A stretch of DNA of 64,000 nt from Oribacterium sp. KHPX15 (GCF_900107835.1 NZ_FNRG01000003.1:208073-272072); one strand, 5' to 3'. Counted from the stretch's first letter, positions 24,888-34,977 are shown. Notes: generated by a model not told the origin, from the sequence alone. Translations and numbers: made by a program.

Positions 24888-27239
24888 ATGGCAGTGATCT
24901 TAGGGGAAAAATACAGAATATCTATCCTGACACATCGTTTGATCAGGCTTGAATATCAGGAAGATGGCATATTCGAAGACAGAATTACAAAAGCTGTTGT
25001 AAACAGGACATTTGATGATATTAAAGTGAAGAGCCGGAGCGAAGATGGATATCTATATGTGGAAACAGACAGTCTTTTATTAAAATATGATCAGAAACCA
25101 TTTTCTACAAATGGCTTGGAAATAAAGCTCAAGGATTTTGGGACAACCTGGCATTATAGCATCATTTATGGAAATTCTGACAGGAATCTACTCGGAACAG
25201 CACGCACTTTAGATGAAACCGATGGAAGAGTAATGCTTGAACCGGGAATCTTTGGACGTAACGGTTATGCGGTATTGGATGATAGTATAAGTCCGGTTCT
25301 CGATGAAACAAATGAGTATGTAAACAGAAATACTGATGGACTTGACATTTATTTCTTTGGATACGGCACAGATTTTTATGAAGGGCTCAGGGATTTCTAC
25401 AGGCTTTGCGGTAAAACTCCTATGATCCCAAGATATGCTTTAGGAAACTGGTGGAGCAGATATTATCGTTATTCTGAAGAATCCTATAAAGAGGTTGTTG
25501 ATAAATTTGAACAGGAGCAGATACCTCTTTCCGTAGCTGTTATCGATATGGACTGGCACATCACTGAGGTAGATGAAAAATACGGAACCGGATGGACAGG
25601 ATACACCTGGAATAAGGAACTGTTCCCTGATCCTGGCAGGTTTTTAAAGATGCTCCACGACAGGGGATTAGCTGCAACCTTGAACCTTCATCCTGCAGAC
25701 GGCATCAGAGGCTTTGAAGATATGTATGAGGATGTGGCACGGGAAATGGGGATCGACCCTGCAACTGAAAAGCCGGTGGAATTTGATCTCAGCGATTCAA
25801 AATTTCGCGATACATATTTCAAAAAGGTGATGAATCCCATGGAGGATGAAGGTGTTGATTTCTGGTGGATCGACTGGCAGCAGGGCACCGGAAAGCCTGA
25901 TGCTGTTGATCCTTTATTCTTACTGAATCATTATCACTATGTTGATCAGGAAAAAAGAAATATCAGACCTATGATATTCTCCAGATATGCAGGTCCCGGC
26001 AGTCATAGATATCCTGTGGGATTTTCAGGTGATACTATTTCCAGTTGGCGCAGTTTAAATATTCAACCATTTTTCACAAGCACATCAAGCAATATCGGAT
26101 ATGGCTGGTGGAGCCATGATATCGGCGGACATATGCAGGGAGATAAAAATGACGAGCGTCTTGTAAGATGGATCGAATATGGTGTTTTTTCTCCGATCAT
26201 GCGTTTACACAGCAGCAACAGTGCGTTTATGAATAAGGAGCCATGGGAGATAGATGAGCCATATAGAGGTGTTATCAGGAAATATATGAGGCTGAGACAT
26301 GCCCTTCTTCCATATCTTTATACTGAAAACTACAGAGCATATAAAGAAGATAAACCGCTGATCAGACCGATGTACTATGACTACCATAGCTTTGAAGCGT
26401 CATATCATGTACCTAATGAATATGGCTTTGGAGAATCTTTGCTTGTTGGTGCGATCACAGAGCCAGCCGATGAAAAGTACAGAGTTGCTTCTGTTAATAT
26501 GTTGATTCCGGACGGAATCTGGTATGACATATTTAACGGACGTATTTATAAAGGAGCAGTTAAGCGTAAGCTGTATCGTAAGCTGGATGAAATACCGGTA
26601 CTGCTCAAGGCAGGCGGAATCGTGCCAACGTCTTTAAATGATCGTGAAAATGGTACTGCCAATCCTGAAGGAATAGGGCTTTATATAGGGGCAGGAGCAA
26701 ATGGCTGTTATACAATGTATGAAGATGATGGAACTTCCATGAATTATAAAAAGCAGCAGCTTGTCACTACTGAATATAATGTTGTTTGGGATGAAAATGG
26801 CGCAATTGAGATCAATATAGGTAAAGCTGAGGGCATACTGTCATTGATTCCAGGTGAAAGAAAATATGAGATCAGGATTTATGGTGTTGATTTAGTCAAA
26901 GATAAGTTTGCTGTTTCTGTTTGTGGAAAAGAAGTGTTGCAGGATGATCAGGATATTTACTTTAAGTATGATGATAAAAGATCAATACTTACAGTCACTT
27001 TATCTAAGGTCATATCGGAGTGCGGCTTAGAATTGTCTGTTTCAGGACTGGAGCCGGGGAAGAATGCTTATAAAGAACAGGTAACCGACTTGTTGAAGAG
27101 GGCATGGTCTGATAATTGTGAGAAGGATGCTGTTTTCAATGCCTTAAATAGTTTGGGACATGATGATTTCCTTAACTGGTTAAAGGAAGATAACTGTTCT
27201 GAATTACTGAAAGATGCAGTCACTGAGTTATGTATGTAG
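24888..27239 (+). CDS. GH31 alpha-glycosidase (alpha-glucosidase/alpha-xylosidase type)
   Basis: A 783-aa cytoplasmic glycoside hydrolase family 31 enzyme. The (beta/alpha)8 domain carries AVIDMDWH, the nucleophile Asp in WWIDWQQG, the acid/base region GFSGDTISSW and the HDIGGH motif. No signal peptide, so it should cut oligosaccharides after import by the neighbouring ABC system, releasing alpha-linked glucose or xylose. The start at 24888 is chosen by AGAGGAG 5-10 nt upstream; the frame is open to 24852. The last 120 residues beyond the usual C-terminal beta domains form an extra helical tail of unknown role. Confidence 0.92.
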   Translation: MAVILGEKYRISILTHRLIRLEYQEDGIFEDRITKAVVNRTFDDIKVKSRSEDGYLYVETDSLLLKYDQKPFSTNGLEIKLKDFGTTWHYSIIYGNSDRNLLGTARTLDETDGRVMLEPGIFGRNGYAVLDDSISPVLDETNEYVNRNTDGLDIYFFGYGTDFYEGLRDFYRLCGKTPMIPRYALGNWWSRYYRYSEESYKEVVDKFEQEQIPLSVAVIDMDWHITEVDEKYGTGWTGYTWNKELFPDPGRFLKMLHDRGLAATLNLHPADGIRGFEDMYEDVAREMGIDPATEKPVEFDLSDSKFRDTYFKKVMNPMEDEGVDFWWIDWQQGTGKPDAVDPLFLLNHYHYVDQEKRNIRPMIFSRYAGPGSHRYPVGFSGDTISSWRSLNIQPFFTSTSSNIGYGWWSHDIGGHMQGDKNDERLVRWIEYGVFSPIMRLHSSNSAFMNKEPWEIDEPYRGVIRKYMRLRHALLPYLYTENYRAYKEDKPLIRPMYYDYHSFEASYHVPNEYGFGESLLVGAITEPADEKYRVASVNMLIPDGIWYDIFNGRIYKGAVKRKLYRKLDEIPVLLKAGGIVPTSLNDRENGTANPEGIGLYIGAGANGCYTMYEDDGTSMNYKKQQLVTTEYNVVWDENGAIEINIGKAEGILSLIPGERKYEIRIYGVDLVKDKFAVSVCGKEVLQDDQDIYFKYDDKRSILTVTLSKVISECGLELSVSGLEPGKNAYKEQVTDLLKRAWSDNCEKDAVFNALNSLGHDDFLNWLKEDNCSELLKDAVTELCM

Positions 27240-27465
27240 AATGTACATAGACGAACTTGTAAGTATAGAGCGGAAGATTAATTTGATGATGCAAGGAAGA
27301 AGTGCTGTGAGCCTATAATAGTTCAGCCGGGGATGAACTGTTAAATCGTACTTATAAATAAGAAACAGATCATTCATCTAACCGGTTTACAGCCTGAAAA
27401 ACATGATGTAAAATACGAGGGTTAATATTTTATATGAGAAAAAATATGTTTTTTGGGAGTAGGGG

Positions 27466-30400
27466 ATGAAAAACTTTAATCATAGAAATGATCATGTAAA
27501 GGTGCGTACAACAGCTAAAAGAAGCTGCACATCTTTCGTATTAGCTGCCACAATTCTGTCTACAGTCGGTACTTCGATCGTACCTATGACAACATTGGCA
27601 GCTGCAAACAATCAAAGCGCCGAAGCAGCGGCTGCTGCAAATTCAGCTTATGAAGTTAAAAATTCTCAGGCTTTAACGGGTTCTGTTTCAAATCCGCAAA
27701 AACTCAAAAACCTTTTCAATCCTTTCTTTTATGCACTTCAGTATCCGGATGCCATGACTGAAGCAGGCACTGACCCGGAAGCTTTATATCAGCACTTCCT
27801 GACCAAGGGCCTCTCCAGGGGATACTTATGTAATTCATACTTTGATATCAAAAGATACCGTGATGATCATCCTGAACTGGAAACTTATCTTGGTGATGAC
27901 TGGGATATGTGGGTTGCATACTTTTTTATGGGTAATGAAGCTCCTTCCGGACTTAAGGATATTTTTGATGCAACATTTTATGCCGAAACTTATCCGGATG
28001 CTGTAAAACTGTGCGGCACTGACCCGGATGCCCTTTATGAACACTTTGTAAACTCAGGGATTTTAAACGGGTATCAATGTAATCCGTATTTTAATATCTA
28101 TAAGTATCGTGCCGCACACTCAAACTTGACAAAAATCTATGGAAATGACTGGAACAACTGGCTCAGGGATTTTTATGTAACCGGTTTAGCAGGTGGGGGG
28201 AAAACTGATTATCTCAGAAATACTCAGTCTGATGATTTTTCAGAAGAGGATGAGAACTCCGATTCTTCAGTAATGGATGACAGCACTGATTCTTCAGTAG
28301 GAGATGACAGGTCAGATGTTTCAGTCCGGAGCATTCCCGATAGTAACAGTGTTACTGACGGAAACGGTAATATCCTTGTTCCAGTATCTGAGATAGGTGA
28401 ATATCTCACTCTCGAAGAACTTAAAGAAATATGCGGAGACAATCTGGTACTTGTTGCAGACAGTGATGGGTTTGTCACCTTTGTAGGTGGTCATTTCACT
28501 GATATTACAGTTGCCAATGAAGATGATTCTGTAAAAGCGATCCAGTGTATGCTTGAACTTATCGGTCTTCCCGACAGTAAGATACTTAAGTTAAACAAAA
28601 CTGTGGGAAATTCAAAAGGTGATACTTATTATCAGTTTACAGGAGCAGATATAAACACAGGGTACAACAATCCTTACAGTAACATCAATTTGGGAGTTGA
28701 TGATAAAGGCAAGGTGATCAGTTTAAGCAGTAACTGTGGCGCTAAGCTTGACAAAAACCTGGATTCTATAGCGAAAGTGAATCTTGACAGTATTTTGGAA
28801 CGCACGAAAATGTCCGGTGAAACACTTGTCTCAACGGAATTTGAAACGGTATTCGATTCGACTGCCAATGCTTACTGCAAGGTCTTTTATGGAAAAGACG
28901 ATACTACAGGTTATATATCAAAATATGTGATCCAGCCGGATAATGAAATATTTTATATAGGTACTTACTCTGATGTTCCTACCAAAGAAAACAATGTGTA
29001 TGCTTTTGATTTTCTTTTCTCAGATGATATACAAACAGAAGAGCATACCTTTACTGATTATTTTGGAAATAATGTAAAACTAACAGTTGCATCTGTAGAC
29101 GTGGATGGTGTGAGATATTCCTACTTAGTCGATAAAGAAAGAAAAATAGCTGCCAATTTAAAACCAGCCATTTCTTCTGTCAATTTGAAAAAGGGATTCA
29201 CGTCGATAGATGATCAGATCAAATCACATTTCGTACAAAGTTTCGTGACTGTTCAAAAGACCTATGACGAATATAAAAAGCTCGGATTTTTTGATAACCT
29301 GAAAAACATACCTTTCATCATAGGCTTTGACAATAATGATCAGGAAGATAACGCAAGCTGTGGCTTCAGAGGTGCATACTTCTCTATAACAGTAAATGAT
29401 AATACAGGTAATGCTTCCTTTGATTCTCTTGCTCATGAGGTAGGGCATGGAGTACTTGATGTCCTGGCTCCTACATCCCAGTATCTTAGTGAGAAGTCTC
29501 TACATGAAGGATTTGCGGATATCAACGGAAACATTCTTGAGATGATACTATATCTTGCCGGAGATAAAGCAACCGGAACGGGAATCGATCTCGAAAAATG
29601 GAGTATAGAAGAAAGTGTTGGAAAAAATCTCCGCTGCATGGGAGACCCGGAAAGTCTTGGTGATGTTTCAAAGGTTGGAGGACAGAATTATAGCGCAACC
29701 TATACTGATCATAACGATTGCCATGCCAAAGCAACTATCTATGGCAACATATGTTACAGGATGAATAAAGAATTAAATATCCCTCTTGAAGATCTCCTGA
29801 AGATCTGGTATGACGCAATGCCTAACATCACTGCAACAACTTCATATAAAGACGTGAAGGGATACATCACCTACTCAACTATGCTTCATGGATATAATGA
29901 TCTGGCTGATAAAGTTTCAAAAATATTTGACGATGCCAATGTTGATGGATTCAGTGATAACTGGTCAGATCTTAAACCTGCTGAAGGTTATATTACGGAT
30001 GTTCCAGTGGTGGTAGATAACTTTGAGGATATTTATGACAAATACTTTAAAGATACATCAAATAAAATAACATTCACTTATTCCAAAAATGATAAAGCAC
30101 TTGCAAGTATAGATAAGTACGGGAATGTCGGTTCAGTTCTGAAAGACGGAGAAGAGCTCCCTGATTATGATCGGATACATATAAAATATAAAAACAATGA
30201 TTATTCATTCTATATGTATCTCCCTGGACCGGATACTCAGGGACGCATGGATGCGGATGATATCCTTTCTGCATTAAACAGTGAATACAAGGTTGATAAT
30301 AACCTGAAGGGTTTCTACTATTTATGTTACGAACTTGAGGGTAATGATGATGAGACGTTGAATGATTATTACATACGCCGGGTTGACAATGGAACGGAAA

Positions 30401-31197
30401 ACTATGTTCCTGTTTATATTAATTTAACGAAGAACTTACATTATAACATTCCACTGAAAGAAAACTCAAAATATGAAATATGTAAGCTGAACCAAGATAA
30501 AAAGATGCAATCATTCTTTGTTTTAGACGTAAACGAAATAAAAGAAAGAGAAAATGAATATCCTGTTCTTTATCTGAAATCAGACACAAACAGTGAATTC
30601 GGAGTCAGTGTTTCATATAAGTATGAGACTGATGACAACACACAAAATCAGAATCAGGGACAACAGACCGGGAATAATAACGGTAATAACGGCAAAAACG
30701 TATCCGATGAAGCTGCCAAAGTAGGCAGCTCCGATGAGGAGATCGATAACCTGATGGATGAAAATGCTGAGACCGCAGATGATAACGATCCTGTTGATCC
30801 TACCGCAGCGTTTGAGAGCGAAGATCCTATGGAAGCTTCCAACCAGGACGATGATATATCATCTGTTGAAACTTCTGAAGAGGATCCGGATGCTGATGAA
30901 CATAGCGGTGATTCTTCATCCGAGAACCTTCAGGGCGAGGTTTCTGAAGAGGATTCTGAAGCAGCTGCCGGACAGAACGAAGAGACTTCATCTGAAGATT
31001 CTCGGGAAGATGGATCTGATGAGGTATCAGATGTAGATGATGAGGAGAGTGAAGATACTTCTTCTGAAGATTCTCATGGAGAAGTTTCTGAAGAAGATTC
31101 AGAAGCTGATGCCGGGCAGAGCGAAGAAACTCCTTCTGAAGAACCTAAGGGAGATACTTCTGACGAGATATCAGATATAGTAGAACAGAAGGATTAA
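27466..31197 (+). CDS. Secreted M4-type zinc metalloprotease with N-terminal repeats and acidic tail
   Basis: A 1243-aa surface or secreted protein. Signal peptide at residues 1-46 (long basic N-terminus, cleavage near TLAAA). Two about 80-residue repeats follow (about 81-161 and 163-240; each has a YPDA, DP-x-ALY and CN-x-YF pattern), then an acidic linker, a propeptide-like FTP/PepSY region, and a peptidase M4 core: HEVGH (residues 657-661), third zinc ligand Glu681 in LHEGFADING, exactly 20 residues after the second His, and a catalytic His in NDCHAK. After a Cys-poor domain the C-terminal 170 residues are Ser/Glu/Asp-rich repeats. No LPXTG anchor. GGGAG precedes the ATG. Confidence 0.85.
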   Translation: MKNFNHRNDHVKVRTTAKRSCTSFVLAATILSTVGTSIVPMTTLAAANNQSAEAAAAANSAYEVKNSQALTGSVSNPQKLKNLFNPFFYALQYPDAMTEAGTDPEALYQHFLTKGLSRGYLCNSYFDIKRYRDDHPELETYLGDDWDMWVAYFFMGNEAPSGLKDIFDATFYAETYPDAVKLCGTDPDALYEHFVNSGILNGYQCNPYFNIYKYRAAHSNLTKIYGNDWNNWLRDFYVTGLAGGGKTDYLRNTQSDDFSEEDENSDSSVMDDSTDSSVGDDRSDVSVRSIPDSNSVTDGNGNILVPVSEIGEYLTLEELKEICGDNLVLVADSDGFVTFVGGHFTDITVANEDDSVKAIQCMLELIGLPDSKILKLNKTVGNSKGDTYYQFTGADINTGYNNPYSNINLGVDDKGKVISLSSNCGAKLDKNLDSIAKVNLDSILERTKMSGETLVSTEFETVFDSTANAYCKVFYGKDDTTGYISKYVIQPDNEIFYIGTYSDVPTKENNVYAFDFLFSDDIQTEEHTFTDYFGNNVKLTVASVDVDGVRYSYLVDKERKIAANLKPAISSVNLKKGFTSIDDQIKSHFVQSFVTVQKTYDEYKKLGFFDNLKNIPFIIGFDNNDQEDNASCGFRGAYFSITVNDNTGNASFDSLAHEVGHGVLDVLAPTSQYLSEKSLHEGFADINGNILEMILYLAGDKATGTGIDLEKWSIEESVGKNLRCMGDPESLGDVSKVGGQNYSATYTDHNDCHAKATIYGNICYRMNKELNIPLEDLLKIWYDAMPNITATTSYKDVKGYITYSTMLHGYNDLADKVSKIFDDANVDGFSDNWSDLKPAEGYITDVPVVVDNFEDIYDKYFKDTSNKITFTYSKNDKALASIDKYGNVGSVLKDGEELPDYDRIHIKYKNNDYSFYMYLPGPDTQGRMDADDILSALNSEYKVDNNLKGFYYLCYELEGNDDETLNDYYIRRVDNGTENYVPVYINLTKNLHYNIPLKENSKYEICKLNQDKKMQSFFVLDVNEIKERENEYPVLYLKSDTNSEFGVSVSYKYETDDNTQNQNQGQQTGNNNGNNGKNVSDEAAKVGSSDEEIDNLMDENAETADDNDPVDPTAAFESEDPMEASNQDDDISSVETSEEDPDADEHSGDSSSENLQGEVSEEDSEAAAGQNEETSSEDSREDGSDEVSDVDDEESEDTSSEDSHGEVSEEDSEADAGQSEETPSEEPKGDTSDEISDIVEQKD

Positions 31198-31265
31198 ACT
31201 TACTACGGGGATCCTCAGGATGAGGTTAAAAAACATTAGACGATTTTTTAATATCGTAAATATTT

Positions 31266-31326
31266 AAGACGGGGTATAGATAATATCAGTGAACTTCGGG
31301 TTCCGATATTATCTATACCCCGTCTT
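31266..31326 (+). terminator. Perfect 22-bp bidirectional terminator
   Basis: The arms 31266-31287 and 31305-31326 (starting AAGACGGGGTATAG) are exact inverse complements; the loop contains a second small hairpin GAAC/GTTC with a TTCG-type loop. It separates the convergent protease gene and the membrane protein gene at 31338 and can serve both. Confidence 0.85.
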
Positions 31327-31337
31327 ATCTGTTACAT

Positions 31338-31880
31338 TTACTTACAAAGAAGCTCTGGTATCAGCTGAAACCAGATTATGCCCATAATAATACATAGTAT
31401 GCTTAGAAAAAACGGTCCTATACGGTGTATATAGGCTGCATGATCATGATTTGAAATGAAAATATTGTAGGTGTTTCCAATTACATACTTTTTAGTAAAA
31501 GAAATATGGTCAACTGTGTAGGTTTCACGATCTCCTTCAAGTTTAAAATTCAAAGAATAGTAAACGCTCCCTTTCGAAGAGTGGTGTTTATCAATGTTTA
31601 CAAGCTTACCCTCGGTTTTAATATGATGCGTGATGATGGAGTAGGATTCGTATACTCCGTATCCTAAAGTGGCTCCACCCATCAGAAGTGTCAGAAGAGT
31701 TCCACCAAGTACCACATTCTTTGTAAACATTGAAAAAGACAAAGCTGCAAAAAATGTACCGATAGAAATATATAAAATCTTTTCTTTTGTATCGTAACCC
31801 TGTTGAAAGGGATAATAGAAGAAAAGTCCGCCCACCGCTCCGAACATAAGTGCAACAGCGTAAAAAATAATCAGCTCCAT
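31338..31880 (-). CDS. Membrane protein of DUF3592 type
   Basis: A 180-aa protein with three N-terminal hydrophobic segments (about residues 1-20, 36-52, 58-80), a soluble part of about 70 residues, and a C-terminal hydrophobic segment. The middle KTEGKLVNIDKHHSSKG and YVIGNTYNIFISNHD segments resemble the DUF3592 extracellular domain. Function unknown. GAGGTT lies upstream of the ATG. It is monocistronic. Confidence 0.6.
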   Translation of the reverse strand: MELIIFYAVALMFGAVGGLFFYYPFQQGYDTKEKILYISIGTFFAALSFSMFTKNVVLGGTLLTLLMGGATLGYGVYESYSIITHHIKTEGKLVNIDKHHSSKGSVYYSLNFKLEGDRETYTVDHISFTKKYVIGNTYNIFISNHDHAAYIHRIGPFFLSILCIIMGIIWFQLIPELLCK

Positions 31881-32109
31881 TAATTAGTAACCTCTGTTTC
31901 CAATTATAATGTGGTTAGATTATCACATGTAACCGGACTCTGACAATCCTGAATCTGTAGGAACGTGAAGCTCGCATTGAAGTGCTTTGTTTTTTTGTTG
32001 AAACAGGTAGAATAAATATATTAAACAAATTGAGGCGAAATATGAGAAAACATGTGCGAAGAATTTCCGGAGAAGAAAAAGAAGGTAAAGCAAGTTAGGA
32101 GGATACTGT

Positions 32110-32739
32110 ATGAAAACCAGGGAAGAGGCATTAGCATTTGGTCTGACATTTGAATCTACGTATCAGGAAGCTCCTTTTCACGATTCAAATTGGCAGCTGA
32201 TCAGAGTTAATCCAAGTAAGAAGGCATTTTTGTGGACATATGAAAAGGATGGACATATTTGTCTTAATCTGAAGTGTGACCCTGAATGGCGCGATTTCTG
32301 GAGAAGTGTTTATAAGTCTGTAGTACCGGCATATCATCAAAACAAAGATCATTGGATTACTGTGATTTTGGATGGTTCTATCCCTGACGAAGAAATCAAA
32401 AGAATGATAGCAGAAAGCTATGAACTAGTAACAGACAGTCCAACCAAACGTATATATGAGGCTGTCAAAAGGATTCCAAATGGAAAAGTGGCAACTTACG
32501 CACAGGTAGCCGCCATGGCAGGGAATCCAAAGATGTGCCGGGCAGTAGGAAATGCTTTACACAAGAATCCGGATTTTGAGAACATTCCATGCTACAGAGT
32601 TGTAAACTCAAAAGGAGAGCTGGCCGGTGAATATGCTTTTGGTGGGGCATGGGCTCAGAAGGAACTCCTGGAAGCAGATGGGATAGAAGTTATTGATGGC
32701 AAAGTCGATCTGGCAAAATATGCGGTTAATATAAGATAG
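32110..32739 (+). CDS. MmcQ/YjbR domain fused to MGMT-type DNA-alkyltransferase domain
   Basis: A 209-aa two-domain protein. Residues about 1-108 are an MmcQ/YjbR-like domain (DUF419; WTYEKDGHICLNLKCDPEW). Residues about 112-195 are a 6-O-methylguanine-DNA methyltransferase C-terminal domain: RIPNGKVATYAQVA, RAVGNALHKNP and the active-site segment IPCYRVV, with the alkyl-accepting Cys retained but Tyr in place of the usual His of PCHRV. It should recognise O6-alkylguanine; whether it repairs it or only flags it is uncertain because of that change. TTAGGAGGA precedes the ATG. The next genes code for lesion-bypass polymerase functions. Confidence 0.8.
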   Translation: MKTREEALAFGLTFESTYQEAPFHDSNWQLIRVNPSKKAFLWTYEKDGHICLNLKCDPEWRDFWRSVYKSVVPAYHQNKDHWITVILDGSIPDEEIKRMIAESYELVTDSPTKRIYEAVKRIPNGKVATYAQVAAMAGNPKMCRAVGNALHKNPDFENIPCYRVVNSKGELAGEYAFGGAWAQKELLEADGIEVIDGKVDLAKYAVNIR

Positions 32740-32910
32740 TTTTTACAAGGAATACGGAACTATTGTGACATCTGCAGGAAATAGGTTATGTGATGAAATC
32801 AGTCAATATAAAAACAGGTAAGATGATGGTTACATTTGAAAATCATTTCTGCTGATGGATATCCTGAAGCAGTTTATGATCCTGAAGGCAGATAAGCTGG
32901 AAAGTTACAG

Positions 32911-34491
32911 GTGGTGGAATTGAGTAATACAATGAAAAACAGATGTTATATATGTATAGATCTTAAGTCGTTCTATGCTTCCGTGGAGTGTCATATGAGA
33001 GATCGTGATCCTCTCACGACGAATCTTGTGGTGGCTGATGTCAGCAGAACCGAAAAGACCATATGTCTTGCGGTTTCGCCATCTCTTAAGGCATATGGGA
33101 TCTCAGGAAGAGCCAGACTTTTCCAGGTCGTTGAGAGGGTTAATGAGATCAATGCGGAACGTAAAAGAAAGCTTAAAGGTCATGATTTTTCAGGTGAATC
33201 CGATGATGCAAGGAAGCTTTCGGCAGATCCCACACTGAAGCTTTGCTACATTGCCGCAAAGCCGCAGATGGCCAGATACATCGAGTACAGTACTCAGATT
33301 TACAACATTTACCTGAGATATGCATCTTCGGAGGACATACATGTTTATTCTATAGATGAGGTTTTCATCGATGCTACAGAATATCTCAAAACCTATGCGT
33401 CCACTCATGGAATAACTGAACCGGAGCCACGCCGCATCGCAGAGATCATGGCCATGGACATGATACGGGATGTCTACACTGAAACACAGATAACCGCAAC
33501 TGCAGGAATCGGAACCAACATGTATCTTGCAAAGATAGCCATGGATATAGTTGCGAAGCATGTCCCGCCCAACAAGGACGGAGTACGTATCGCAAACATT
33601 GACGAGATGAGCTATAGGAGGATTCTGTGGAATCACCGTCCGCTTACGGATTTCTGGAGAGTAGGTGTTGGCTATGCCAGAAAACTGGAGGCTATGGGAC
33701 TCTATACCATGGGGGATATCGCCAGATGCTCCATCGATGATGAAGAACTTCTGTACAAAACATTTGGCATCAATGCTGAACTTTTGATCGATCATGCCTG
33801 GGGCTATGAGCCGTGTGGGATGAAGGATGTGAAAAGCTATAAACCTGAGACAAACAGCATCAGTTCAGGCCAGGTGCTGCATTGCCCGTATGACTGTGAA
33901 AAGAGCAGACTTGTTCTGAAGGAGATGGCTGACCAGTTGTCTCTTGATCTTGTCAGTAAGCATCTGGTGACGAAGCAGCTTGTGATCACTGTGGGCTATG
34001 ACATTGAGAATCTGTCAGATCCGGAAATCAGAAAAAAATATAAAGGTCCGATGACGATCGATCATCTGGGCCGAAGAGTTCCTAAACATGCTCACGGTAC
34101 CATAAATCTTTCTGAGTGGACTGCCTCAACAAAACTTATCACCGAAGCGGCTGCAAAACTCTATGATGAGATCATAAATCCGGTGCTTTTGGTGAGGCGT
34201 TTCAATATAACTGCCACAATGATAAAGGAGGAAAAGGAAGCAGACACATCCGTAAGGTTTGGAGATCAGGTCGGAACCTGGGAACAGATGGACCTTTTTA
34301 CTGATTATGAGAAGCTTGAAAGGGAAAGAGAAAAGGCGGCGATAGAGCGTAAAAAGGAGAAAAAACTTCAGGAAGCAGCACTGGCTTTAAAACAGAAATT
34401 CGGCAAGAATGCTGTTCTAAAAGGAATGAATCTTCAGGAAGGTGCAACCATGAAGGGAAGGAATGAGCAGATAGGAGGTCATAAGGCATAG
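32911..34491 (+). CDS. Y-family DNA polymerase, UmuC-like
   Basis: A 526-aa translesion polymerase. The catalytic motifs are visible: CIDLKSFYASVEC at the N-terminus (first metal Asp) and HVYSIDEVFID (SxDE, second acidic pair), then the little-finger region and a C-terminal Lys/Glu-rich tail. The size and tail match the UV-protection UmuC-like enzymes of Firmicutes that pair with a YolD-like protein, encoded just downstream. Start is likely the GTG at 32911 or the TTG at 32920; both are near ACAGGTGGTGG. No LexA box was recognised upstream. The 170 nt before it contain only tiny frames. Confidence 0.9.
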   Translation: MVELSNTMKNRCYICIDLKSFYASVECHMRDRDPLTTNLVVADVSRTEKTICLAVSPSLKAYGISGRARLFQVVERVNEINAERKRKLKGHDFSGESDDARKLSADPTLKLCYIAAKPQMARYIEYSTQIYNIYLRYASSEDIHVYSIDEVFIDATEYLKTYASTHGITEPEPRRIAEIMAMDMIRDVYTETQITATAGIGTNMYLAKIAMDIVAKHVPPNKDGVRIANIDEMSYRRILWNHRPLTDFWRVGVGYARKLEAMGLYTMGDIARCSIDDEELLYKTFGINAELLIDHAWGYEPCGMKDVKSYKPETNSISSGQVLHCPYDCEKSRLVLKEMADQLSLDLVSKHLVTKQLVITVGYDIENLSDPEIRKKYKGPMTIDHLGRRVPKHAHGTINLSEWTASTKLITEAAAKLYDEIINPVLLVRRFNITATMIKEEKEADTSVRFGDQVGTWEQMDLFTDYEKLEREREKAAIERKKEKKLQEAALALKQKFGKNAVLKGMNLQEGATMKGRNEQIGGHKA

Positions 34492-34608
34492 TTGTTTGTT
34501 TTGAATTTCAATGCATATTTTTTGAGGTTTTAGAGACAGCATTCCCGTCATGGCTTGCTTTGACAGTTCAACGGGGACTGAGTTACAGTATTTCTTTAGG
34601 AGATCAGT

Positions 34609-34857
34609 ATGAACAGTGAAAAACCGGAATGGCACAATGTGCATGGCATAACACAGGAAGAGATGTACGGAAAACATGATGATGTCATGGCAAAGTACGG
34701 GGATATCATCGATATGCCGCATCATGTTTCAGATAAACATAAACCCATGTCCATATATAACAGAGCGGCTCAGTTTGCTCCCTTTGCAGCATTGACGGGA
34801 TATGATGATGCCATCAGAAAAGCAGCGCGGCAGGAGGAAGAAAAGTTATATCAATAA
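34609..34857 (+). CDS. YolD-like protein, partner of the Y-family polymerase
   Basis: An 82-aa protein with the YolD signature (DIIDMPHHVSDKHKPMS, then AAQFAPFAALTGYDDAI). YolD-like proteins are encoded with UmuC-type polymerases in Firmicutes and are thought to play the UmuD-like accessory part. Most relatives in this group are longer after ALTGY, so the C-terminus seems shortened. TAGGAGAT lies before the ATG. It is 118 nt from the polymerase gene with no terminator seen between. Confidence 0.8.
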   Translation: MNSEKPEWHNVHGITQEEMYGKHDDVMAKYGDIIDMPHHVSDKHKPMSIYNRAAQFAPFAALTGYDDAIRKAARQEEEKLYQ

Positions 34858-34933
34858 TGAACATAGGGTGAAAACACACTATAATGATATCTTTAACAAT
34901 TCAGCAAGTGAACCAATGGGACGGGCCAAGTAC

Positions 34934-34977
34934 GAATTGGAAACACTTGATGTGTTTCCAATTCTATATGCTATAAT
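34934..34977 (+). promoter_or_regulatory. Promoter with 13-bp dyad upstream of the sugar-sensor operon
   Basis: GAATTGGAAACAC (34934-34946) and GTGTTTCCAATTC (34952-34964) form a perfect dyad around TTGAT. It is followed by TGC-TATAAT (extended -10 at 34969-34977). TTGATG at 34947 can serve as -35 with a 19-nt spacer. No T tract follows, so an operator is more likely than a terminator. Confidence 0.6.

Noticed and set aside
27240..27465. Small gene between the GH31 and protease genes
   Set aside because: Only fragments without ribosome site; a 6-bp hairpin (AGTTCA/TGAACT) is too weak to call a terminator.
30640..31190. Frameshift or low-complexity error in the protease tail
   Set aside because: The Ser/Glu/Asp-rich repeats stay in one frame to a normal stop followed by a terminator, so they are a natural acidic tail.
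32793..32855. 20-codon frame before the Y-family polymerase
   Set aside because: Too short, no clear ribosome site and no recognised similarity; treated as intergenic DNA.
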